DNA from: Candolleomyces eurysporus
Taxonomy: Eukaryota; Basidiomycota; Agaricomycetes; Agaricales; Psathyrellaceae
NCBI GenBank assembly: GCA_027579435.1
Contig: JANBPK010001431.1
Span: forward strand, 1-11,544
Length of the DNA stretch: 11,544 nucleotides
Direction of reading: 5' to 3'
The notes beneath the pieces were generated by a model. The model did not search any database. It saw only the letters and a program-made list of their open reading frames with translations, and was not told the origin of the DNA. Of this stretch, positions 1-10,997 are shown piece by piece. Both the position numbers and the translations under genes were made by a program. Numbering within the stretch: position 1 is the stretch's first letter; every line of letters begins with the position of its first letter.

Positions 1-92
1 GTCTGCCATCTGCTTGAGCCTGCGGCCTGAACTGACCCGCGACCGGATGTGGCTGGATCCAAGTCTAATACCCCTAGACCATTCTTGATACG

Positions 93-1054
93 ATGCGCGA
101 CTACAAAATGGTTGTTCTTGGAGGTGAGCACGAGACACCTTGCTGCCGCAGTCCGACTCCCCTTGCTGAGAACCCTTCCGTTATAGCTGGTGGGGTGGGG
201 AAATCCGCATTGACAGGTTATTTCGATCTTCTGTGTGCCTGGCGAAGGTTTCTGAAAGGTGCCAAGTGCGTTTTGTACGGGATGTTTTTGTTGAGAACTA
301 TGACCCAACGATCGAAGGTGAGTTGGAGCCTCTATTCACCCACGACGTTGGCGCTCACACCCCTGCCCTGCCCAGAGGAATACCGGAGAACCGTCACGGT
401 AGATGGCCAATTGTCGTCTGTAAGTTCGCTGGACGAATAAAAGCACCCGTCTGATCATTCGGCGTCCGTATTTCATTTTGATAAACCACACCCAGTTGGA
501 AGTGCTGGACACTGCAGGCGCTGAGCAGTTTACGTCCCTGAACGAAGTTTACATCAAGGTACTTGTCATTTGGTTTTACTGTCTAGAGCCTTTCTCATGC
601 CATATGTTTTAGTCTGGGCTTGGTTTTATTCTGGTTTTCAGGTGCGGTCGCCTCCTCTGCTTGATACCAGGGTCCAGTTGACGATACCAGTCTAACACAG
701 GAAGTGACATTGAAAGAGGTAGACAACCTTCGGAAGCAAATCTATCGGATTAAAGGGGGGGATACGGTACGGCCTTATCATGCTCTTTTGTTCTTTTGCT
801 AACAATTGGATGTCCAGACTATTCCAATTGTTGTTGTTGGCACGAAGCTTGACCTCGTCAACGAGAGGGAAGTTCCGCGAAGCACTATCCAGTCTCTATC
901 AAACAGCTGGGAACTACCATTCTACGAAACATCTGCCAAACGCAATTGGAATGTTAACGATGTATTCGAAGATCTTCTACGGCAAATGCGGGTGCGATAC
1001 CCAACGGAACCACGTTCCTCCAAGAGGCATTCGAGCAAATGCTCGATAATGTGA
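93..1054 (+). CDS. RSR1: Ras-like small GTPase, Rap/Rsr1 type, CAAX-terminated
   Basis: Eight exons: 93-123, 187-216, 267-317, 376-419, 496-558, 613-641, 691-766 and 818-1054. Joined, they give 186 residues, the usual Ras size. P-loop GAGGVGKS is at residues 10-17, effector loop YDPTIE at 32-37, DTAG at 57-60, TKLD at 117-120 and SAK at 147-149. The C-terminus is a basic stretch followed by C183-S-I-M, a CAAX box expected to be farnesylated and to anchor the protein to membrane. AEQF after DTAG and the NEVYIKSG stretch point to the Rap/Rsr1 (Krev-1/Bud1) branch rather than classical Ras. In yeasts that branch directs polarity and bud-site choice, so a polarity role is inferred. Oddities: Gln61 is replaced by Ala, and NKxD reads TKLD as in Rho proteins. 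The start is the ATG giving the canonical MRDYK N-terminus. The class is secure; the exact orthologue (Rsr1 or another Ras-like protein) is less so. Confidence 0.93.
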
Positions 1055-1330
1055 AGAGAAGGGATGGTGATATGACTAGGACCGTTCGAGGGAATGGCTA
1101 TATGTAGCGCAGTCTATATGGCATAAATCTGTCAGTGTAGTTATGAGTTCATCTATATGTATTTTCGGACAGCTTGGTGTGTAGGACTAGTAGGTTTAGG
1201 TTTAGGTTCCGTGTCTCCCGTATTGACGTCTGTTTGTCATTGCTTGCCAATCAGATTTCTTTTTCCGACAAACAAGGACCGCATTACTTTTGCCCAGTTA
1301 CCACCACACCGCCGCATTCATTCAGTGACA
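1055..1330 (+). promoter_or_regulatory. Intergenic 3' end of GTPase gene and probable DBP2 promoter/5' UTR
   Basis: These 276 nt separate the GTPase stop from the helicase ATG, both genes on the plus strand. A CCAAT pentamer lies at 1247-1251, about 80 nt before the ATG. A CRE-like TGACGTC heptamer lies at 1224-1230. Pyrimidine-rich DNA and a CA-rich leader (about 1300-1330) follow. These are short matches, so promoter function is inferred from position. No clear TATA box was seen. Confidence 0.4.
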
Positions 1331-3929
<2,599 letters not shown>

Positions 3930-5288
3930 TTCCGCCCCTGCTAGCCCTTCCCTCTCCTGGACCATTGCCAATATGTAGATATGTTACTATGCCTTCACTA
4001 GATAATTAATGCCCTAGAGTGTGTTGTTTATTCTCCACATAGCGCTTAATCATGCATGTATCAGGCTTGAAAACTTTGGGATGAGGCTTTAAGCCTTAAG
4101 AACCAGGCAAGATTCGTGTATATGGTCAGAGGTCGGTCAACGTGCATGCAACACAGTTTAATCAACGGAATGCAACTATCTAGTGGTCCGGCATATGTGG
4201 CTCACAGCTTTGGAGACTGCGTGGCAGAGTTAGAGGATGGAGATACACCCGTCGCCACCAGGATTCATTCCACAATTAATCACTGCCTTTCCCCACGAGA
4301 TCCTAATTCGGCCTCGCGGTGAAGCGTTAAACATAAGTAGGACACCGAGGATGCATCATAACTAGAGGGCCCTCTTGGGCATTGGCCAGGTGGAGACTGC
4401 TTTCGAGTCGGTTTGCTGCCAGTAAGTGATCGAAGCCACGGTTTGGACGCTCCAGTTCGACAGATTGGACCCACAGAAATCGATGTATTTGGTGCGAGGC
4501 GTTGATGACTTCGACGCTTTCAATTGCAACGTGTTTCGAGGGCGACCTTTTCGGCTACGAAATGGCACCGTAGATATCGCGGTCTTATTTTGGGGGGGAA
4601 AGGCTTACTGAAGCGGTACGTCTTACTCCCCACCATTTCCAACCCAACTATGCGTTGTAACGCAAGATCTCCACCGATCTTTTGAGATTACCGGATGGTT
4701 GATACCGAGCTGCTTGGAGAGTTGAAGCTCTGAATCCACATTAGACTCGCGTGCCAGGTGGTCGAATATTGCATCTCTGCACAGCTTGTCGAAATGCCAG
4801 GGTTTAAATACATGGACTTTCCTGATGACTATCAACNGGGGGGCATTGACAATACATGAACTTGAGTGGTGGAAGAGGGGACGACAGCCTGCGCACCGGA
4901 CGCCAGGCGAACTTCCATTCTACCCATTATAGTCTCATTGNTTTTTTTTGAAATGTAACTATCGTACATTGTTATAAAACACAAAGCAAAGCATGCATAC
5001 GTGCCAGAGAAAAGAAACACGGTAGGAAGGACACGAAACATTGAAACACCCTCATCGCACATTGCATTCGCTTCTGAACGAAAAGGATGAGGGCCGTATC
5101 CCAGACCAAATTCTTCTTCTGTACGCGGGGGTTGCCTGGGTTGAACATTCCCCGTTCATCACTGTGAGTCCACGTTCCCCGTCCACCGTTATGGATTCAC
5201 AGCTATTACAGTACACAGTGGTATTGACAGCTATTACACAGCGATGGACAGGGAGCGTTCAGCATGTGCCTTCATAAATCACCCGAAT
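3930..5288. other. Gene-poor region downstream of DBP2
   Basis: About 1.36 kb with no gene I can support. The first part, to about 4110, is presumably helicase 3' UTR and polyadenylation region, with AT-rich DNA around 3990-4040. Short open frames occur on both strands at 4116-4611, and two minus-strand frames lie at 4623-5062. The latter are separated by an N at 4837 in a G run; one reads fairly protein-like but matches nothing I know. Ns at 4837 and 4941 flank homopolymers. A 12-bp direct repeat, ACAGCTATTACA, occurs at 5199-5210 and 5227-5238. Confidence 0.5.
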
Positions 5289-5682
5289 GCACCGGGGCTC
5301 TAGGGTTTCACTTTCCAATCAAAGACCGGCCTGGTTGTAAATGCTAGTGGACGAAGTGCTAGTCAGTACTACAAACTTAAAGTCCGCAGTTGTAACGAGC
5401 CAGGCACGTGGCGCATCAACATGTGCCTTATGCACCGGGGCTCCAGGGATTTCCCAATCGAACCCTGGTTGTAAATGCCAGTGGACGAAGTACCGCCGGA
5501 CCACAAAANTNAAAGTACNCAGTTGCAACGAGTTGGGCACATGGCTACGCATCAACATGTGCCTTATGCACCGGGGGGCTACAGGGATTTCCCAATCGGA
5601 CCCTGGTTGTAAATGCCAGTGGACGAAGTACCAGTCAGTAGCGCCGGACCACAAACTTAAAGTACGCAGTTGCAACGAGTTA

Positions 5683-5711
5683 CAGTCGTTTGCATAACAA
5701 TCTGCGCGATT
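5683..5711 (+). repeat. Left terminal inverted repeat of the MITE
   Basis: This 29-bp block is the exact reverse complement of 5923-5951 and is preceded by the TA at 5681-5682. Confidence 0.92.
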
Positions 5712-5922
5712 TTTTCTCTCCTCTCGTCGTTTGACAGGTTGATGTGACCAGTAATGAGTAATGTCACGCTAGTGCTTCGAGGGCGTACGATGCAGAGGTG
5801 GTATGACGTCTATGAATATTTGCTAAATAAGAGACATGAGCTCGAACATTGAACTGAGATCCGGTGACTAGATTCCACCGCATTTGGTGTGTGACCCGGC
5901 TAGCTTGCGTGCTCAAAAATCG

Positions 5923-5951
5923 AATCGCGCAGATTGTTATGCAAACGACTG
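5923..5951 (-). repeat. Right terminal inverted repeat of the MITE
   Basis: This 29-bp block is the exact reverse complement of 5683-5711 and is followed by the TA at 5952-5953. Just inside it, a 5-nt insertion (AATCG-type) interrupts an otherwise continuing match that ends in an A/T run. Confidence 0.92.
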
Positions 5952-5968
5952 TAGGTACATGGCACATC

Positions 5969-6601
5969 TTGAATCAAGAGGCCTCAGATTCTCTGATCGC
6001 GGACCGTTTCCCACGGCACCCTCCCCCCTCCCCCCCAAAATGGGGAAATCTGCGTGCAATGTTTGGCTCTGCCGCGAGTGATGTCCAACGGCACAAGGCC
6101 TGAGAGACGCTTCTCGTTCTTCGTTATAGTGTAGCATTCAGGGCGAGTTATTTTATCTGTCCAGCTAAAATAATATGAGAAGCAGTAATTGTGCCTTAGA
6201 CTTTGAATCCAAGGCTAAAGGGCTGGTCTCAAGGCTCTCGCCGATTCGCCGAATTGCTGATGGTGAGAGGAAGCCGTGTTTGCCGTGCATTCGGAATGTT
6301 CCGCGTTGGCATCAGCTTTGTGGGAACCGGTCCACGATCGGTGGATCTGCCACCTCTTGTCTTGAATAGTCAGCATCCAACTCTTCATGCTCTTGCCTTA
6401 ACTTGGACAGTCAGATCGAGATTTGGCTGGCAAATAGTCCTGTGTTGCCACAGGTTGGTTCAGACCGCTCGCTATTCGTAGCGACGTCGTAAAGCGGATC
6501 GGAGTTTACGCTTCCTCAGGCCTGCCTCGAGGATTTGTTGTAAGCATACTTTAGATGATACAACTGTTGAGTAGCTTGCCCCAGACCAACGTACTACTAC
6601 G
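5969..6601. other. Intergenic region with no supported gene
   Basis: About 630 nt between the repeat/MITE block and the next gene. Two overlapping plus-strand frames (6175-6369 and 6203-6481) show no recognisable domain and no convincing splice link to the downstream gene. A G/C homopolymer-rich stretch lies near 6020-6045. A donor-like GTAAGC at 6540 could belong to an untranslated 5' exon of the downstream gene, but nothing confirms this. Confidence 0.4.
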
Positions 6602-7448
6602 ATGTTAATTCCCTCGCTATTTTCTTCTCTCGGCAACTTGTTATGGGACTGGAGACAGAGCCTTGAGTGCGTATTCACTTGCCCCAGATGAACCGTTGGC
6701 TGATATCCAACTTACCACCATCGTTTCCTCTGCTGCATCCCTTGTTTTGTGGTGGAGTAACTCCAGAAACGACCAAAACAACCCTTCGGACACTCCGATA
6801 GTGACTTCCGCCACCGCACACAAGACGCGCAGGAGAACACGAATCCAGAAGTTGCTAAAGTGGGTCAATTGTTAGCACTCAGCTTCACTTTACTCATGAA
6901 GGGCTCCGGATAGGAAGGTCAGGTTGAACCTTCGGAACCCACTGCCGGTCAATATACCCCCAAAGCCTCTGCCTGGTATCACGCCGGACGAACACTGCTT
7001 TGTGGACAGACACACATTCGACACAGAGTCAGTTCTCTCCACCACAGACAGTGGCTTATTCACTGCCATTGAACCAATTGACCGCGATGATCACGACCAA
7101 CCAACGACCGCGTCTCCCGCACCCGTTTGGCCCGATGAGACGGGAACGGTGTACTCGGCTGTGGAAACCGTCACTTTCCCCATCTCACAGCAGCCCAACG
7201 CTCCCGTCGTGGCCTCCTCAACGTTGAGCAACATTCCCGCATCAACGACATCCGACTCTGAATCGGACTCGTCCGTATCTCGGGCCCCTTCCGCGACAAC
7301 TCCTGCGAATCCCTCGCCGGGCGAGCTTGGCAGTCCAACGGACGCAGAGAGAGTGCTTGCGAATCTATTTCAGTCGGCCAACCGATTGAATATCCAGAAT
7401 CTGAATATCACGGTGAACATCTTCAACCAGGATGTGCCGAACCATTGA
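6602..7448 (+). CDS. Hypothetical Ser/Thr/Pro-rich protein, 5' end unresolved
   Basis: The product is not recognised. The 3' exon runs 6914-7448. An upstream exon in the same frame ends at 6859, and the 54-nt intron between them (6860-6913, GTGGGT..TAG) removes an in-frame stop. The join gives QKLLK followed by KVRLNLRNPLP. Visible features are a basic patch (KTRRRTRIQKLLKK), a Pro/Ser/Thr/Asp-rich disordered middle, and a C-terminus with alternating hydrophobic residues (LNIQNLNITVNIF) after a short helix-like AERVLANLFQ. No signal peptide or membrane helix is clear. The upstream frame is open from 6609 but has no ATG. The ATG at 6602 can be joined by a weak donor at 6640 to an acceptor ending at 6757, giving 224 residues; other first exons are possible. 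The gene converges on the minus-strand gene ending at 8035. Confidence 0.5.
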
Positions 7449-8034
7449 TAGGAATTTTATGACACGAGGCCCTCCTTTATCACAACTTACTCTCTAACAG
7501 GGCAAGACAGGCAAGCGATACCGAGACACATCCTAAGCCTTCCCCAACCACTGTGCATACCCCCCTTCCCCTGTAGGGCGGCCTAGGAGGCTCCCGGTCC
7601 CCACTTTGAGATTACAGTTGAGGCCGGCCTCATCGTCCATCTGACATTTCTACACTATCGTATCATATTGTATCGACTCATAGCGGCGCATTTATTGTAC
7701 ACTAATTATTCCTATGCTTGGTATTCTATGCAATGCTGCATCCTATTTCTACCACTGAGCCCATCTTGAGAGAATAATCTTTCTGGTAACACGCTGCTCT
7801 AGAGCGTCCACTTAGCGATCAACTATGGATGCACCATGCTCGAAATCCTTAGAAATGCGGCTTGAAAAACCAGGCAAAATTGTTTCTACGATCAACATAC
7901 ATACAAACACAGTTGATTCCTTTAAATTCGTCGATGCGATAAACAGATGCACAAATAACAGATGAATGGGAATCGATGCGAGAACAAGATGGACCAAAAT
8001 GAATATAAAAACCAAGAAAACTGCAAATTTAATA
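7449..8034. other. Convergent 3' intergenic region
   Basis: About 590 nt between the stops of two convergent genes, so it should hold both 3' UTRs and polyadenylation sites. It is AT-rich from about 7640 onward. TTTATT on the plus strand at about 7690 reads AATAAA on the minus strand, a possible poly(A) signal for the large minus-strand gene if its 3' UTR is long. A perfect 12-bp palindrome, GAGGCCGGCCTC, lies near 7622. No gene is supported. Confidence 0.45.
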
Positions 8035-10823
8035 TCAATAACCGGGATCCATATAAACCGCGGGCCCACCCGCACCGCCATGAGCCAAAAATCCACGCTG
8101 CTCCATCGTGCCCATACCCATGAACACGGTGTCCTCATCATCAAACTCCAGATCGCCCAGGGTCTCATCTTGAAGAAGCGAGTGATCGGCGGCTGCAAAC
8201 CGGAGCTCCTCGTCTAGGGTTTGCCGACGGCGGATGATCGACCGCGAAGCGCGTCTACTGTCATCCTTCTTGGGTGGAGGAGGTGGGGGTTTCGGAGCAG
8301 GGGTAGGAGTGGCCTCAGCGCCGTCTTCTTCAGGAGGAGCTTGCTGATGTACGATCACCCGGCGCGGTAGAGAGTAGCGAGGTCTCGTTTGGGTTTGGGT
8401 TTGAGAGAGTGAGAGCGACAGAGGTAAGGATCGAGTAGAGGTGTCGAATGATAAAGATAGCGGATCCTCCTCGTCCTCGTCGTCGGACAACACTAGTACC
8501 CGTCTCGGAAGGTTTTTGCTGCTGTGGTTAATGCTCAATGGTCGAGCTGGGGGACGGGGTCTGCGTGGCGATTTGTTCGGGAGGGGGGAGACCGGTGGGC
8601 GTTTGTCGAGTTTAGTGGTGCTGGTGCTTGGTTGACGGGTCATCAGCATTGGGGTGTCTTCAGCGTCGTCAAGTCTAGCAGATGCTACTCGAGCAGGAGG
8701 ACCAAGAGGAGGGCCAGCGAAAGAAGGAGGAGGCGAAACGGGAGAAGGGGGTGCGCGGAGAGAGATTTCGTATTGGATTTCTTCGGGCAAGATGTCGCGT
8801 GCGGTGTTGTCCTTTCGTAAAGGAGGAGTGGGAGGTCGGAGTGGTAAGATGTTGTTGGGAGGCGTGCTGGGACCAGGGTCGTCGTGACTTTCACCACCGT
8901 CTTGGTCTGAACACAAGGAAGGGGTTGGCGCATCGGTTTGAGAGGACGATGTTGAGGCTGTCCCTGTTCGCCACTCGCGGATGAGAGTATGCGACCGAGA
9001 CATCCCCGAGGGTAGTAGTTGCGACGACGGTTGAGAAGTCGAAGATGTATTCGAAGCCGAGGTAGATGCAGAAGTAGACGTAGATTCGAAAGACGAGTTG
9101 GCGCTGGCGTTCCGGGTGGTGCTCGAAGACGAAGTTGACGATCCAAAGCTCCTATCACCGTTATTCACCCTCAAATTCGTCATGGAGCGACGCTTCAAAG
9201 CGCGTTCCAGTTCGCCCGAAGTGTGGTCATCAATCAACGGTCGTTTCCGCTTTTCACTCGCAATGCTGCCAACGCCAAAGCTATGGTCAAACGTACGATC
9301 GTGCTGGGAGAACGAAAGCGAAGATAAATCGCCGTCACTCGCAAAGGACCGATCCGACACCTTCTTCAGCCGTACTGTCTTCATCTCCGTCAGGAATGCG
9401 GCCATCTTGTCGGGTGGAACTCCAATGCACGGTTTCCCGTTCAGTTTGTTGATTGGCTTTTCTTTAGGAGGCGTCGTATGCTTCAGCGCTGCTCGTACGG
9501 AAGCAAAAACTGCATCGGGGTTCGAACTCTCAGTTGGGACACGGAAAATGGTACCCGTTGGCGGTGGTGGCGGTGGTGGGGGAGGAGGGGGTGCGAGACC
9601 AGTGTACAGTGAGGGTGTTGGTTGACGAGGCGGTCTACGCGCAAGCTAGAGTTCGAACGAATGGGTTAGGGGGAGGTCGAACCGAGAGTCTAGAAGTAGA
9701 GCTTACCTCATCTCTCAACCTCTGCACTTCTTGCTCCAGTTGTTGAATTTTGAGCTCTGCATCGACGCCGATTGTCGGTGCAGAACTCGTAGAGGTCGGT
9801 ATTGGTTTAGGATTTAGTGGGGGAGGGGGTGGCGGCATTTCAGACGTCTCGTCGCGGTGAGATGCGGTGGAGGACTTGGAGCTTCCAAACGTCCTGTCGT
9901 AAGGTTTCGCTGGGGCTTTGCCTTTGCTGCGTCCAGACGCTGCAAGTGACCTCTCCGGAAGCAGGTCATCGCTCCTTCTTGACCGTGTAGGAGACGAGGG
10001 GTGAAGAGGGAGCAAAATTGCTGGATCGGCTTCTGACTCGGATCGTCGGAACCTTTCTACTACAGACCGTACGGAGGATGGGGAGCCATCTATTGAAGGT
10101 GATGAGAATCTGGGCTTGGGAGTCGGACTTGTCGGAAGGGGTTCACGGTGCTTCGTCGGCGAACGAGTACTTGGTCCACCACCGTCCGTGAGATCGACTG
10201 CGTTTTCTGGAGAGTCACCTCCTTCGAAATGGACGTGTCGTTCGGGACGAGAATCGTCGTCAGAGGCGTCATCAGGAGAAGGAGACAGGGGGAATAGAGA
10301 TCCAGGCATCTGAGGTTTGCTTGGACGACGCGTGAGGATGGGGCGAGGGGACGGTGTTCGTTCTGCAGGAGACGTTTAAGTAGCTACAAGGGCTGAGAGT
10401 TGGTGTCTAGCGCACCTGGTACCCGTTTTCGAGACTTTTCTGAGGACGGCGAGCGACGCACGCTCTTCTTTCGCGGGGGCGTATGACGCGACTTGGTGCG
10501 CACTGGCGACGGTTCAGGGACTTGCTGCTCTCCATCCTTCAGCTCCTCCTCGTATTCTTCGTAATCGTCTGACCCATATTCCTCTTCATCGTATTCCTCC
10601 TCCCCTACCACTTCCTAATCCACCAAGGAATGTTGTTAGAAATACAAGGCCAAGGGTCCAAGATCACGNAAAAAAACCCAAGTACCTCGTCGTCAACTGT
10701 TCCAGTGGCATTTGCGACAAAGTTTTGCACCTCCTGAGATACAAAGTTGAATACGCCAGTGAGAAGACCCGATTTCTGGCGCTTGAGCTGGGGCTTTGGT
10801 GGTTTTGGCTGAGGAGGAGGCAT
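8035..10823 (-). CDS. Large disordered, probably nuclear protein with coiled coil, polyproline and WH2-like motif
   Basis: Four exons on the minus strand: 10823-10686, 10614-10416, 10362-9707 and 9645-8035. All three introns (71, 53 and 61 nt) have GT..AG ends and keep the frame, giving 867 residues. The family is not recognised. In order: a Pro/Lys-rich head; a helix-like segment GLLTGVFNFVSQEVQNFV (about 19-36); a Glu/Asp/Tyr-rich stretch; Ser/Thr-Pro-rich basic DNA with several CDK-type sites (SPVR, TPPR, SPTK, SPTR, SPRR); a short leucine-heptad coil (about 312-335); eleven prolines (350-360); and MAAFLTEMKTVRLKKV (412-427), similar to a WH2 actin-binding core but one residue shorter and lacking its glycine. 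A KRKRP patch suggests nuclear import. The rest is Ser/Pro-rich. An upstream in-frame ATG at 10904 would add 27 residues; the internal ATG was preferred because the Pro-rich head starts there and more leader remains before the divergent gene. Confidence 0.8.
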
Positions 10824-10997
10824 GAAGACCGGAAATGAGACCTTGGATCCGCCACGAAATGGGAACGAGGCAACCGTGTGACAATGCGTAAACAGGCGGT
10901 ACAAATAGACGCAAACACCGACGATTGTTAGCCTTTCTCGTCCAGCAACGACTTTGCGAGTTTATTGCAGACTCAAGCTCTTGACCAGTGACGAACG
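10824..10997. promoter_or_regulatory. Divergent promoter region
   Basis: Only 174 nt separate the two start codons (10823 on minus, 10998 on plus), so both 5' UTRs and a shared promoter must fit here. I see no TATA box or other clear motif. If the upstream ATG at 10904 starts the minus gene, the gap shrinks to 93 nt. Confidence 0.55.

Larger units (their letters stand above)
5683..5951. mobile_element. Non-autonomous Tc1/mariner-like MITE, 269 bp
   Basis: Perfect 29-bp terminal inverted repeats lie at 5683-5711 and 5923-5951, beginning CAGTCGTTTGCATAAC. The match extends a little further inward with a 5-nt indel. The element is flanked by TA dinucleotides at 5681-5682 and 5952-5953, the usual Tc1/mariner/pogo target duplication, and the ends start with CAGT, common in that superfamily. 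The interior of about 210 bp has no transposase or convincing reading frame, so the element would need an enzyme supplied elsewhere. It sits in the third copy of the tandem array, and the undisturbed second copy shows what the site looks like without it. Superfamily assignment rests on the termini and the TA only. Confidence 0.87.
5289..5968. repeat. Degenerate tandem repeat array, about three copies, period 136-143 bp, interrupted by a MITE
   Basis: Units start at GCACCGGGG-type heads at 5289, 5432 and 5568, so the spacings are 143 and 136 bp. Each unit carries a head, a CCCAATCG-type core, TGGTTGTAAATGC, GTGGACGAAGT, then a CAGTTGCAACGAGT-like block and a CATGTGCCTTATG-like join. Copies 2 and 3 are very similar apart from about 10 bp missing from copy 2. 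Copy 1 is more diverged. A fragment of a preceding unit (GCATGTGCCTT, about 5262-5272) lies to the left. Copy 3 is split by the element at 5683-5951 and resumes for about 15 bp after it. Ns at 5509, 5511 and 5519 fall in copy 2. No protein or RNA gene is evident. Confidence 0.85.

Noticed and set aside
1187..1210. Telomere-like TTTAGG repeats
   Set aside because: Fewer than three units, inside an ordinary intergenic region; too short to call interstitial telomeric DNA.
4426..4611. Plus-strand frame of 61 codons and opposing minus-strand frames
   Set aside because: Both strands read about equally well, with no domain, splice link or promoter evidence.
5199..5238. 12-bp direct repeat ACAGCTATTACA, 28 bp apart, considered as a target-site duplication
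   Set aside because: The 16 bp between the copies carry no terminal inverted repeats or element-like structure; probably a minor local duplication.
5432..5640. tRNA or tRNA-like gene suggested by GGTTCGATT on the minus strand of the tandem repeat
   Set aside because: No cloverleaf, acceptor stem or convincing A box can be drawn, and the B box differs at its last two bases; kept only as a weak idea about repeat origin.
5289..5680. CRISPR-like array
   Set aside because: Units are about 140 bp of continuous similarity with no short-repeat/unique-spacer pattern, and the genome is eukaryotic.
6203..6481. 92-codon open frame as a possible first exon of the downstream gene
   Set aside because: No donor/acceptor pair gave a convincing join to the frame at 6663-6859, and the translation has no recognisable features.
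7616..7636. Perfect 12-bp palindrome GAGGCCGGCCTC
   Set aside because: Isolated and GC-rich; a palindrome of this length has no clear function here.
8441..9625. Several plus-strand open frames of 64-175 residues
   Set aside because: They are antisense shadows of the minus-strand 1.6-kb exon, which has consistent splice joins and one continuous frame.
9520..9660. TTCGAAC-type matches resembling a tRNA T arm
   Set aside because: They lie in or beside the coding exon of the minus-strand gene and have no accompanying tRNA arms.
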